From: Eubacteriales bacterium
GTDB lineage: Bacteria; Bacillota; Clostridia; Lachnospirales; Lachnospiraceae
NCBI GenBank assembly: GCA_030536565.1
Contig: JAUNPT010000007.1
Span: 1-31,072, forward strand
Direction: 5' to 3'
DNA: 31,072 nt
Position numbers and translations under genes: made by a program
In this document: positions 1-7,921 of the stretch, piece after piece
Numbering within the stretch: the first letter of the stretch is position 1
Layout of the letters: each line of letters starts with the position of its first letter
Notes under the pieces: generated by a model
Databases searched by the model: none
The model's input: only the letters and a program-made list of their open reading frames with translations
Told to the model about the DNA's origin: nothing

Positions 1-939
1 AATCTGACAAAGCTTAGAACCATCATCGCATTCAAAGATACGCTCTGTTTTATCACTGTTTAAACTTTTTTTATATAATCCATCTTCAAATTTAAAATAA
101 TATAAAATCTGGTTTTCTTCATCTATACAATAACTATAAACTGGTTCTTCCAATAACGTCGTCACTTTTCCCGATTCATAATTATACGCATATATTCCTG
201 ACATTTCACACTGAAAAGTATTATCAACATACTTTCTATCTGTCACTGTAAACATTAACTGTTCTCCGTAACTTTTAACGGCTCCAATCTGGCTGGAGCC
301 TGCTTCCTTAGTATAAACCTCCTCTCTTGAAGAACCATCTAATGCCATCTTAGTAATAGAGATATGATTATCATCTTTTAAAGTCTGACGTCCAAGTATA
401 TCATAGACATAAACATAATCATCATGGAACACAAGACCATACTCTCCACCTGCCTTTGCACGATTCTGTGCAATAACAAATAAATCCCTGCGCTCTGTAC
501 AATCCGTGCTGAACTCTACCAGAATAACATCGTTTTTCTTTTCATCCCATCTTAATAAATAGAGATGTTCCCTGTAATACCATATAGACTGCCCAAAATA
601 ATCATCTCCAAGATATGCATCACAGCTTTCAGTCATATGGTTACATTGTGCTTTTCCACATACGGGATATGATTCCTGTGTACTTACATCAAAATACAAA
701 ACCATCTCTGGAATAACCCGCATATCATCATTATCTTTTAAAAAGCCCGTTTTTTCTTTTCCGATATAGTAATACCCATTGCCACACCTTGTAAAACCAA
801 AAGGTGCATCATTCCAGAACGCCTGTGCTTCATCATCATTTGATATTTTATTCGTTGATGCTTCCTTATTGCATGCAGTCATTGTAAAGCTCATAAAAAT
901 CAAAGCAATTACGACCATTTCTTTACACAATCTATACAT
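1..939 (-). CDS. Putative beta-propeller-like lipoprotein (3' end outside window)
   Basis: An open frame of 313 codons runs from an ATG at 939 off the left edge, so the C-terminus is missing. The start is set by AGGAGG eight bases upstream. A short basic N-terminus and hydrophobic stretch lead to a lipobox-like MTAC with Cys23, so the protein is probably exported and lipid-anchored. Residues 94-106 carry Cys94, Cys99, His101 and Cys106 in a P-V-C-x4-C-x-H-x4-C arrangement, which I recognise from clostridial lipoproteins predicted to form WD40/DUF5050-like propellers. The rest is rich in Tyr and Asp, with blade-like repeats such as 'YYYIGKE', 'LYLLRWDE' and 'YVYVYD'. The ligand is unknown. It has its own predicted promoter and is separated from gatB by a terminator. 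Confidence 0.75.
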   Translation of the reverse strand, partial: MYRLCKEMVVIALIFMSFTMTACNKEASTNKISNDDEAQAFWNDAPFGFTRCGNGYYYIGKEKTGFLKDNDDMRVIPEMVLYFDVSTQESYPVCGKAQCNHMTESCDAYLGDDYFGQSIWYYREHLYLLRWDEKKNDVILVEFSTDCTERRDLFVIAQNRAKAGGEYGLVFHDDYVYVYDILGRQTLKDDNHISITKMALDGSSREEVYTKEAGSSQIGAVKSYGEQLMFTVTDRKYVDNTFQCEMSGIYAYNYESGKVTTLLEEPVYSYCIDEENQILYYFKFEDGLYKKSLNSDKTERIFECDDGSKLCQI

Positions 940-1008
940 AATATCGCCCTCCTCTGCACAGCCTGTATTACACCATAAACTTAAGCATATTTATCTGACT
1001 TTAATATT

Positions 1009-1036
1009 ATTTTATATAATTTTTCAGAAATATCAA
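1009..1036 (-). promoter_or_regulatory. Predicted sigma-A promoter of the lipoprotein gene
   Basis: On the minus strand, TTGATA (1036-1031) and TAAAAT (1014-1009) are separated by 16 bases, about 70 bases before the ATG. Each hexamer matches the consensus at five of six positions. The surrounding DNA is very AT-rich, so a chance match is possible. Confidence 0.4.
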
Positions 1037-1143
1037 TATCATATGTATAAAAAGCAGTTTTTTCAACATATTTGATTTAAAAATATATATTTAACTGATT
1101 ATTCATATATACAAGTATTGATTTTCTCCCCATCTGCAAATAC

Positions 1144-1194
1144 AAAAAATACACAGAAATTCAAGTATTAATATACTGAAATTTCTGTGTATTT
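1144..1194 (-). terminator. Intrinsic terminator of the aspS-gatCAB operon
   Basis: Arms at 1147-1161 and 1180-1194 form a perfect 15-bp inverted repeat (AAATACACAGAAATT). A second five-pair stem (AGTAT/ATACT) lies inside it, after a two-base mismatch. Read on the minus strand, the hairpin runs into a tract of six T at 1149-1144. It lies 35 bases after the gatB stop. The stem is A/T-rich, so it may be weaker than a GC-rich terminator. Confidence 0.7.
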
Positions 1195-1228
1195 CTATTA
1201 ATTATTTAACAATATTTTTATTTGAAAT

Positions 1229-2665
1229 TTATCCCAGCAGCTCCTGCAAAAGCTTATTAACCATTCCAGGATTCGCCTTGCCTCCCATTGCTTTCATAGT
1301 CTGACCTACAAGATAGCCTATTGCCTGCTTCTTCCCATTTCTATAGTCTTCAACAGACTGTTGATTGTCAGCGATTACCTTTTCAACTGTTGCACGAAGT
1401 GCGCCTTCATCGTTGACCTGCTTTAAGCCATGTTCTTCAATATATTTATCTGGGTCGATGTCTTCAGAAAATACATGCTCGAAAACCTCCTTGGCAACAG
1501 AACCGTTAATTGCTTTGTCCTCCACAAGGTTAATGAGCTTTGCAAGATTTTCTGGTGAAAATGTTATTTCTGTGGCATCCATTTCTTTTTCCTTAAGAAG
1601 CCTCATAGTTTCACCCATAATCCAGTTGGAAACCTTCTTAGGATTATTGCAGACTGCTGCTGCCGCCTCAAATATATCTGCTAACTTCTTAGAGTCTGTG
1701 ATAATGCTTATATCATAATCTGGAAGACCAAATTCTTCCTTATATCTTGCCATCTTCTCATCTTTAAATTCTGGCTGGCGAGAGCGAATCTCATCTAACC
1801 ATTCATCTGAGATATTGACTGGAACAAGGTCTGGGTCTGGGAAGTATCTGTAATCCTGAGCATCTTCCTTTGAACGCATAGCATATGAATATGCCTTGTC
1901 ATCATCCCATCTTCTTGTTTCCTGAATAACTGCCTCTCCAGCTTCAATCAAATCTATCTGTCTTGCAGTCTCATTTTCAATAGCTCTTGCTATAGCTGAA
2001 AATGAATTAAGGTTCTTGGTCTCTGTTCTTGTTCCAAACTCAGCTGCACCCATTTTTCTAACTGAAAGATTAACATCAGCTCTCATGGAGCCTTCCTGAA
2101 GCTTACAGTCTGATGCCCCAAGATACTGAATTGTCATTCTTAATTTATCAAGATATGCAATTACTTCCTCTGCACTTCTCATATCAGGCTCTGAAACTAT
2201 TTCAATAAGAGGCACGCCTGAGCGATTATAATCTACTAATGATGCGTCCTCCCAGTCATCATGAACCAGCTTTCCTGCGTCCTCCTCCATATGGATTTCA
2301 TGAATACGTATTGTTTTCTCTGTTCCGTCAGGAAGTTTAATATCTACATGACCATCACGGCAGATTGGGAGATAAAGCTGAGAAATCTGGTAGTTCTGTG
2401 GATTATCCGGATAAAAATAATTCTTTCTGTCAAACTTGCAGTTCTGTGTAATTGTGCAGTTAGTCGCAAGACCAACTGCTGCTGCATATTCAACGACTTT
2501 TTTATTTAATACAGGAAGTGAGCCTGGCATACCAGTACATACTGGACACGTATGTGTATTAGGTGCTCCGCCAAATGCAGTTGAGCATCCGCAGAAAATT
2601 TTCGTCTTAGTTGCAAGCTCAACATGAACCTCAAGACCAATTACAACTTCATATTCTTTTGCCAT
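1229..2665 (-). CDS. gatB: Asp-tRNA(Asn)/Glu-tRNA(Gln) amidotransferase subunit B
   Basis: GatB binds the mischarged tRNA and activates its Asp or Glu side chain with ATP, using ammonia delivered from GatA. The 478-residue length is normal. The N-terminal catalytic domain opens with EVVIGLEVHVEL. Four zinc-ligand cysteines are visible (Cys25, Cys27, Cys40, Cys43) next to the family signature VCTGMPGSLPVLN. The C-terminal third is the helical and YqeY-like tail that contacts the tRNA elbow, ending in GKANPGMVNKLLQELL. The ATG follows GGAAGGAGA and lies 15 bases after the gatA stop. It is the last gene of the operon, before the terminator at 1144-1194. Confidence 0.98.
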   Translation of the reverse strand: MAKEYEVVIGLEVHVELATKTKIFCGCSTAFGGAPNTHTCPVCTGMPGSLPVLNKKVVEYAAAVGLATNCTITQNCKFDRKNYFYPDNPQNYQISQLYLPICRDGHVDIKLPDGTEKTIRIHEIHMEEDAGKLVHDDWEDASLVDYNRSGVPLIEIVSEPDMRSAEEVIAYLDKLRMTIQYLGASDCKLQEGSMRADVNLSVRKMGAAEFGTRTETKNLNSFSAIARAIENETARQIDLIEAGEAVIQETRRWDDDKAYSYAMRSKEDAQDYRYFPDPDLVPVNISDEWLDEIRSRQPEFKDEKMARYKEEFGLPDYDISIITDSKKLADIFEAAAAVCNNPKKVSNWIMGETMRLLKEKEMDATEITFSPENLAKLINLVEDKAINGSVAKEVFEHVFSEDIDPDKYIEEHGLKQVNDEGALRATVEKVIADNQQSVEDYRNGKKQAIGYLVGQTMKAMGGKANPGMVNKLLQELLG

Positions 2666-2680
2666 ATTTATCTCCTTCCT

Positions 2681-4123
2681 CTACATTTCCCTGCATGCCT
2701 GCTCATATGTGAACGCAGCACGCAGTAAATTCTTTTCCTTAAAACAGTCACCAAGCATCTGAAGCCCGATTGGAAGTCCAGTGCTGTCCTTACCACAGGG
2801 AATACTGATACCCGGAATACCTGCTAAGTTAGCAGAGATAGTATAGATATCTCCAAGATACATCTTTATAGGGTCTGAAAGTGATGCACCAAGCTTAGGT
2901 GCTGTTGTTGGTGCAACCGGCCCTAAAATAATATCATATTTTGCAAATGCCTCATCGAAGGCCTTCTTAATTAACGCTTTAACTCTTAGTGCCTTCAAAT
3001 AATATGCATCATAATATCCTGAGCTTAAAACGAAGGAGCCCAGCATAATACGTCGCTTAACCTCCGCTCCAAAGCCTTCTGAACGGGTTTTCTTATACAT
3101 ATTATGAAGTCCGTCAAAATCCTTAGTCCTATAACCATACTTTACACCGTCAAAACGCTCGAGATTAGAGCTTGCTTCTGCTGTTGCAATTGTGTAGTAG
3201 GTTGGAATTGCGTACTCTACAAGACTTAAATCAAATTCTTCAACAATGGCACCTTTTTCCTCTAGAACCTTAGCAGCTGCAAGAACTGCCCCCTTAACTT
3301 CCATGTCAAGGCCTTCCATAAAATAATCTCTTGGGATACCAATCTTCATTCCCTTCACATCTCTGACTAAAGCTGATGTAAAATCGTATTCTTCTCTCTT
3401 AATTGAAGTTGAATCCTTTACATCATGCCCTGCAATAACTTCCATGATTGTTGCACAGTCAGTTACATCTTTACAAAGTGGCCCTATCTGATCAAGAGAT
3501 GAACCATAAGCAATAAGACCGTAACGTGATACAGTTCCGTAAGTTGGCTTTAAACCTACCACACCACAGTATGATGCAGGCTGCCGGATAGAACCGCCTG
3601 TATCTGAGCCTAATGCAAAAAAGCACTCATTTGCAGCTACTGCCGCAGCAGAACCACCTGATGAACCGCCTGGAACATGTTCTGTATTTCTTGGATTTTT
3701 AGTTGCACCAAAAGCTGATGTTTCTGTTGTTGAACCCATAGCAAATTCATCCATGTTAGTCTTGCCAATCATTACTGCACCAGCCTGCTCTAATCTTTCA
3801 ACTGCATCTGCTGAAAATGTTGGAACAAAATTTCCAAGAATCTTTGATGAGCATGTTGTAAGAACACCTTCTGTACACATATTATCCTTAATAGCTACTG
3901 GCACACCAGCTAATGCTCCTGTGAGCTTTCCAGCCTTAACAGCCTCGTCTGCTTCTTTTGCCTTAGCTAATGCTTTTTCTTTATCAAATGTCACATAGCA
4001 GTTAAGGTCATGTTCCGTCTTTTCTATCTGCCCGATAACAGCTTCCATAGCTTCCACCGCAGTTACTTCACCAGCCTTTATTTTCTTAGCCAGCTCTACT
4101 GCTGTCAAATCTAATAAACTCAT
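2681..4123 (-). CDS. gatA: Asp-tRNA(Asn)/Glu-tRNA(Gln) amidotransferase subunit A
   Basis: GatA is the glutaminase/amidase subunit that releases ammonia from Gln (or Asn) and channels it to GatB. The 480-residue protein has the amidase-signature Ser-cisSer-Lys triad at the positions typical of bacterial GatA: Lys79 (VAIKDN), Ser154 (PGGSSGGSAAAV) and Ser178 (DTGGSIRQPA). The ATG at 4123 follows AGAAAGGA. The gene sits 19 bases after gatC and 15 bases before gatB, so the three subunits are surely co-translated from one mRNA. No residue looks unusual. Confidence 0.98.
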   Translation of the reverse strand: MSLLDLTAVELAKKIKAGEVTAVEAMEAVIGQIEKTEHDLNCYVTFDKEKALAKAKEADEAVKAGKLTGALAGVPVAIKDNMCTEGVLTTCSSKILGNFVPTFSADAVERLEQAGAVMIGKTNMDEFAMGSTTETSAFGATKNPRNTEHVPGGSSGGSAAAVAANECFFALGSDTGGSIRQPASYCGVVGLKPTYGTVSRYGLIAYGSSLDQIGPLCKDVTDCATIMEVIAGHDVKDSTSIKREEYDFTSALVRDVKGMKIGIPRDYFMEGLDMEVKGAVLAAAKVLEEKGAIVEEFDLSLVEYAIPTYYTIATAEASSNLERFDGVKYGYRTKDFDGLHNMYKKTRSEGFGAEVKRRIMLGSFVLSSGYYDAYYLKALRVKALIKKAFDEAFAKYDIILGPVAPTTAPKLGASLSDPIKMYLGDIYTISANLAGIPGISIPCGKDSTGLPIGLQMLGDCFKEKNLLRAAFTYEQACREM

Positions 4124-4142
4124 AGAATTTCCTTTCTAAACC

Positions 4143-4436
4143 TTAGTCAACCGTCTTAGGTACAACAAATGCTGTATCCTTGCGCTCTGGCGCATTGGCA
4201 AGAGCTGCCTCGCTGCCGTCCCCATTAGTTACTTCGTCCTCTCTCATAACATTTTCCATATGAAAAACATGAGACATAGGCTCAACGCCCGTAGTATCTA
4301 ATTCACTTAATTTATCAAAATGATCAAGCATGCTTGCCATATCCTTCTTTGCAGCCTCCTTCTCATCATCTGAAAGTTCAAGCTTTGCAAGAATGCCAAC
4401 ATATTCAATCGTTTCGTCACTGATTACGTTCGCCAT
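4143..4436 (-). CDS. gatC: Asp-tRNA(Asn)/Glu-tRNA(Gln) amidotransferase subunit C
   Basis: This small 97-residue subunit wraps around GatA and helps join it to GatB. The family pattern is clear: an N-terminal helix (ETIEYVGILAKLELSDDE), a middle helix (MLDHFDKLSELDTTGVEPMSH) and a C-terminal loop with RKDTAFVVPKTV. The ATG follows AGAAAGGA. The 96-base gap after aspS has a modest seven-pair inverted repeat (AAGCGGT/ACCACTT) without a T-tract, so I do not call a terminator there. Confidence 0.96.
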   Translation of the reverse strand: MANVISDETIEYVGILAKLELSDDEKEAAKKDMASMLDHFDKLSELDTTGVEPMSHVFHMENVMREDEVTNGDGSEAALANAPERKDTAFVVPKTVD

Positions 4437-4532
4437 ACTTATTCCTTTCTCTACTTTTTAATATAGAGTACGCAGTCAAGTGGTATTAACATCGCCTGAC
4501 CGCTTACACTTTCCTAAATGCAAGACAAATAA

Positions 4533-6278
4533 TTAGTCTCTCACTTTAATATGAACTTCACGAAGCTGCTGCTCTGTAACCTCGTTAGGTGCCCCGCACA
4601 TAAGATCCTGAGCTGTTCCACTCATAGGGAATGGAATGATTTCACGGATATTTTCTTCATTTCTAAGGAGCATAATCATACGGTCTACACCCGGTGCCAT
4701 ACCTGCATGTGGTGGTGCCCCGAACTGGAATGCATTATAGAGCGCACCAAACTTATCCTTTAACACTTCCTCATCATATCCAGCAATTTCAAATGCCTTA
4801 ACCATGACCTGCATATCATGGTTACGAACAGCACCCGATGACAATTCAATACCGTTACATACGATATCATACTGATATGCTAAAATATCCAGCGGATCTT
4901 TAGTATTTAACGCTTCTAAGCCACCCTGTGGCATTGAGAATGGATTATGAGTAAATCCAATCTTCTTTGTTTCAGGATCCTTTTCAAACATTGGGAAGTC
5001 GTTAACATAACAGAATCTATATGCATTTTTTTCAAGAAGGTCTAACTTTTCTCCCAATTCGTTACGAATCATACCGGCATAGTATGCAGCTCTTTCTTCC
5101 TTGTCAGCCATGAAAAATATTGTATCTCCAACTGAAAGACCAGCGATATCCTTTAACTCCTGCTTCATATCCTGCGGAATAAACTTGTCGATTGGCCCCT
5201 TATATGAACCATCTTCAAGAACCTCAATATAACCAAGCCCTCCCATGCCAATACCTGTGGCAAACTTAAGCAGCTTCTCATGGAATCCCTTAGACATATC
5301 AGCGTGCACCTTAACTGCACGGACTGTCTTGCCTACGAATGGTTTGAATGTACATCTTTGGAAGAAATCTGTTACATCTACAATACGAAGAGGATTACGA
5401 AGATCCGGCTTATCTGTACCAAACTCAAGCATTGCCTGCTTGTAGCTGATAATTGGATATGGAGCCTTTGTTACCTCAAAGCCTTCTGGTGCAAACTTTT
5501 CAAATGTTGCTGTCAACACTTCTTCTCCGATTCTGAATACATCCTCCTGCGTAGCAAAACTCATTTCAAAATCTAACTGGTAAAATTCTCCTGGTGAGCG
5601 GTCAGCTCTTGCGTCCTCGTCTCTAAAGCATGGCGCAATCTGAAAGTATTTATCAAATCCAGAAACCATCAAAAGCTGCTTATACTGCTGTGGAGCTTGT
5701 GGCAATGCATAAAATTTACCCTTATACTTTCTTGATGGTACAATGTAATCTCTTGCCCCCTCCGGTGATGATGCACAAAGGATTGGCGTCTGAATTTCTA
5801 AAAATCCCATATTAGTCATCTTTTCACGCAGATATGAAATAACATTTGAACGGAAAAGAATATTATCTTTAACCTTCTGATTTCTTAAATCAAGGTATCT
5901 GTACTTTAATCTTACGTCCTCTCTTACTTCCTTAGATGTCTGAATCTCAAATGGAAGCTGCTGGTATACCTGTCCTAAAACCGTAATCTTCTTAGCCTCT
6001 AACTCGATTGTGCCTGAAGGAATTTTAGGATTGTAGGTTTCTTCATCTCTCTTTTCCACAATGCCTTCAATAGCGATACATTCTTCCTTCTTAATGCCAT
6101 CTAACAATTCTGGCTGGCGGATAACTACCTGAAGAACCCCGTACATATCTCTTAAATCAATAAAAGATACCCCTCCATGGTCACGTATATTCTCAACCCA
6201 GCCTGATACCTTTAATTCTTTGTTAATGTCGCTCTCACTTACATTCTGTAATGTAGTGTCTCTGTAAATGTTTCCCAC
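4533..6278 (-). CDS. aspS: Aspartyl-tRNA synthetase, probably non-discriminating (Asp/Asn)
   Basis: This is a class IIb synthetase of the bacterial type (581 residues). An N-terminal OB-fold binds the anticodon (GWVENIRDHGGVSFIDLRD, residues 26-44). The catalytic core has motif 2 (FRDEDARADRSPGEFYQLD) and motif 3 (GMAPGVDRMIMLL), with a GAD insertion between. The start is GTG, set by AAAGGAG seven bases upstream. His34 in RDHGG replaces the Leu of RDLG seen in discriminating enzymes such as that of E. coli. In non-discriminating AspRS this His goes with charging of both tRNA(Asp) and tRNA(Asn). Together with downstream gatCAB and an Asn-type T-box, this suggests Asn-tRNA is made by transamidation. 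That step is inference. Confidence 0.96.
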   Translation of the reverse strand: MGNIYRDTTLQNVSESDINKELKVSGWVENIRDHGGVSFIDLRDMYGVLQVVIRQPELLDGIKKEECIAIEGIVEKRDEETYNPKIPSGTIELEAKKITVLGQVYQQLPFEIQTSKEVREDVRLKYRYLDLRNQKVKDNILFRSNVISYLREKMTNMGFLEIQTPILCASSPEGARDYIVPSRKYKGKFYALPQAPQQYKQLLMVSGFDKYFQIAPCFRDEDARADRSPGEFYQLDFEMSFATQEDVFRIGEEVLTATFEKFAPEGFEVTKAPYPIISYKQAMLEFGTDKPDLRNPLRIVDVTDFFQRCTFKPFVGKTVRAVKVHADMSKGFHEKLLKFATGIGMGGLGYIEVLEDGSYKGPIDKFIPQDMKQELKDIAGLSVGDTIFFMADKEERAAYYAGMIRNELGEKLDLLEKNAYRFCYVNDFPMFEKDPETKKIGFTHNPFSMPQGGLEALNTKDPLDILAYQYDIVCNGIELSSGAVRNHDMQVMVKAFEIAGYDEEVLKDKFGALYNAFQFGAPPHAGMAPGVDRMIMLLRNEENIREIIPFPMSGTAQDLMCGAPNEVTEQQLREVHIKVRD

Positions 6279-6390
6279 TTTAAAACTCCTTTCATTTGGT
6301 TAAATTTCATATTAGTATTTTAATTTGATGCTTATATGTTACCCCGTCGCATACACACCTAGGCTATGCTGCGTCTCATTGCCAACACAC

Positions 6391-6423
6391 AAAAAGTCCC
6401 GGGATGAACAAACATCCCGGGAC
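6391..6423 (-). terminator. T-box regulated terminator hairpin
   Basis: On the minus strand the perfect arms GTCCCGGGATG and CATCCCGGGAC enclose a short loop (TTTGTT) and are followed by five T at 6395-6391. The hairpin lies just downstream of the T-box sequence and about 110 bases before aspS. It is the terminator that would form when the sensed tRNA is charged. Confidence 0.93.
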
Positions 6424-6659
6424 GAATAAACCAATGTTATCCGCGGTACCACCCGCATTCAAATAGAACTAATTCTATTCCTCATAAACACTTAACGCGT
6501 GTAACGTAATTACCTAGACCAAAAGGCTTCGATAATTCAACTCCAGAGCGTTCCTCTTAGCAATTCCCTACGTGTGCTTTCAGCCGCTGGCACAATCTTT
6601 CCTGTCAGGTTCCATGAAAAGAAGTCTCCTTCAATGTCTTTATAATCTTCCTGTTAAAC
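6391..6659 (-). promoter_or_regulatory. T-box riboswitch leader of aspS-gatCAB (Asn, possibly also Glu specifier)
   Basis: The leader carries a clear T-box sequence at 6459-6441 (AATGCGGGTGGTACCGCGG), whose GGTACC region pairs with an uncharged tRNA acceptor end, followed by the terminator at 6423-6391. Stem I features are visible: a stem TGTGC/GCACA closing the terminal loop with GGCTGAAAG (GNUG-like), then GGAACGCTCTGGAG. Aligned by eye with known T-boxes, in which the specifier is followed by a purine and a UUCUUGAGC-like strand, the specifier is AAC at 6552-6550 (Asn). The preceding G makes GAAC (6553-6550), so GAA (Glu) overlaps AAC by two bases. The T-box call is firm; the specifier call depends on folding. 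Confidence 0.93.
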
Positions 6660-6665
6660 ATTGTA

Positions 6666-6694
6666 ATGTTATCATAATAAATATAAATATTCAA
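6666..6694 (-). promoter_or_regulatory. Predicted promoter of the T-box/aspS-gatCAB operon
   Basis: TTGAAT (6694-6689) and TAACAT (6671-6666) are separated by 17 bases on the minus strand. This places the transcript start near 6659, just before the 5' part of T-box Stem I. A better -10 match, TATGAT (6676-6671), is too close to this -35, so the exact -10 is uncertain. Confidence 0.45.
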
Positions 6695-6712
6695 GTACTA
6701 ATTTCATGTATC

Positions 6713-6741
6713 TTTACAACTCAGTATCTATGGTGTAAAAT
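6713..6741 (+). promoter_or_regulatory. Predicted sigma-A promoter of azlCD
   Basis: TTTACA (6713-6718) and TAAAAT (6736-6741) have exactly 17 bases between them, each with one mismatch to consensus. A start near 6748 leaves a leader of about 24 bases containing the AGGAG of azlC. It is divergent from the aspS promoter. Confidence 0.65.
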
Positions 6742-6771
6742 TCCTATGAATTTTAACTTAGGAGAAGAATC

Positions 6772-7482
6772 TTGAATAATAAAAACAGTTATTGGTTAAA
6801 AAAAGGAATCACAAACGGAATACCTATTGCACTTGGATACTTCGCAGTTTCTTTCACTCTCGGTATCGCTGCAAAAAATGCCGGGCTTACTGCTTTTCAG
6901 GCTGCCCTTGCAAGCATAACTAACCACGCATCTGCCGGGGAATTTGCAGGCTTTACTATTATTGCCGCCCTCGGAACTTATCTTGAGATAATGGTTATGA
7001 CACTTATCATAAATGCAAGATATTTTTTAATGTCCTGCTCTCTCAGCCAGAAATTCGATAAGAACATGCCTTTCTTTCACCGGTTTATATTCGGCTTATT
7101 CGTAACTGATGAAATATTTGGGCTTGCAGTATCTGTTCCGGAAAAATTAAATCCAATGTATATATATGGTATGGTATTGGTCGCATCTCCTGGCTGGACT
7201 TTAGGGACTTATCTTGGCGTTGTATTTGGAAATATTCTTCCTGCCAGCATCGTAAGCGCCTTAAGTGTTGGCCTTTACGGAATGTTCCTTGCCATTATCA
7301 TTCCTCCAGCAAGAAAAAACAGGCTTATTGCAGGTATTGTAGCCATATCAATGGCAGTCAGCTGTCTGTTCGCCTATGCCCCTGTTGTTAAAAGCATTGC
7401 TTCCGGCACAAGGATTATCATTCTTACTATACTAATTTCACTGGGTGCAGCTATACTTTTCCCTATAGAGGAAGATAAATAA
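6772..7482 (+). CDS. azlC: AzlC family branched-chain amino acid exporter, large subunit
   Basis: This integral membrane protein of 236 residues is the larger half of the AzlCD exporter of branched-chain amino acids (azaleucine resistance). The family N-terminus is evident (KGITNGIPIALGYFAVSFTLGIAAKNAGLT), as are the polar N-H-A-S-A-G-E-F segment and 'LIINARYFLMSCSLSQKF'. About six or seven membrane segments are predicted. The start is TTG at 6772, seven bases after AGGAG; no better-placed ATG exists. azlD follows after 96 bases, wider than the overlap usual for this pair. I saw no binding site that would show its regulation. Confidence 0.93.
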   Translation: MNNKNSYWLKKGITNGIPIALGYFAVSFTLGIAAKNAGLTAFQAALASITNHASAGEFAGFTIIAALGTYLEIMVMTLIINARYFLMSCSLSQKFDKNMPFFHRFIFGLFVTDEIFGLAVSVPEKLNPMYIYGMVLVASPGWTLGTYLGVVFGNILPASIVSALSVGLYGMFLAIIIPPARKNRLIAGIVAISMAVSCLFAYAPVVKSIASGTRIIILTILISLGAAILFPIEEDK

Positions 7483-7578
7483 CACTCTGTTTTTGAGCGT
7501 ATATTCTGCACAGTATACTTTTGAAGGCAGTGAGTTTTAAAATAACCTATTAAGCTCAACAAAGAAAGGAAATATCTC

Positions 7579-7887
7579 ATGAATCATAATATATACATCT
7601 ATATATTAATTATGGCTTTAACCACCTATCTTATTCGTGTACTACCTCTCACGTTAATAAGAAAGGAAATCAAAAATAAAACCATACGCGCATTCCTCTA
7701 CTATGTGCCTTATGTAACACTGTCAGTAATGACATTTCCTGCTATACTGACCGCCACAGAAAGCATATACTCTGCCGCTGCTGCTCTTGCTGTGGGGATT
7801 CTTTCTGCATGGTTTGGCCGGAGTCTTTTTCAGGTATCAATTCTTAGCTGCCTGACCGTTTTTATTGTGGAAATGATTATACTTTGA
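7579..7887 (+). CDS. azlD: AzlD family branched-chain amino acid exporter, small subunit
   Basis: This 102-residue membrane protein has about three or four hydrophobic segments. The AzlD pattern is clear: 'IMALTTYLIRVLPLTLIRK' at the N-terminus and 'YYVPYVTLSVMTFPAIL' in the middle. It works with AzlC, directly upstream. The ATG follows GAAAGGAAATATCTC. The 96-base gap from azlC may hold a weak promoter (TTGAGC, 15 bases, TATACT), but the spacing is poor. It converges on folD, 34 bases away, with no evident terminator between. Confidence 0.92.
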   Translation: MNHNIYIYILIMALTTYLIRVLPLTLIRKEIKNKTIRAFLYYVPYVTLSVMTFPAILTATESIYSAAAALAVGILSAWFGRSLFQVSILSCLTVFIVEMIIL

Positions 7888-7921
7888 GTCCAGAATATTT
7901 CAGGCACAATTCCCAGTTCAT

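Noticed and set aside
779..1075. 98-codon open frame on the plus strand
   Set aside because: It lies mostly antisense to the lipoprotein gene, which has a clear RBS, signal sequence and coding pattern, and then runs into A/T-rich DNA. There is no RBS.
1365..1718. Open frame antisense to gatB
   Set aside because: It is a shadow of the gatB reading frame with no start signal or domain.
4437..4532. Inverted repeat between aspS and gatC
   Set aside because: The stem is short, with no T-tract and no good promoter after it. It does not support a break in the operon.
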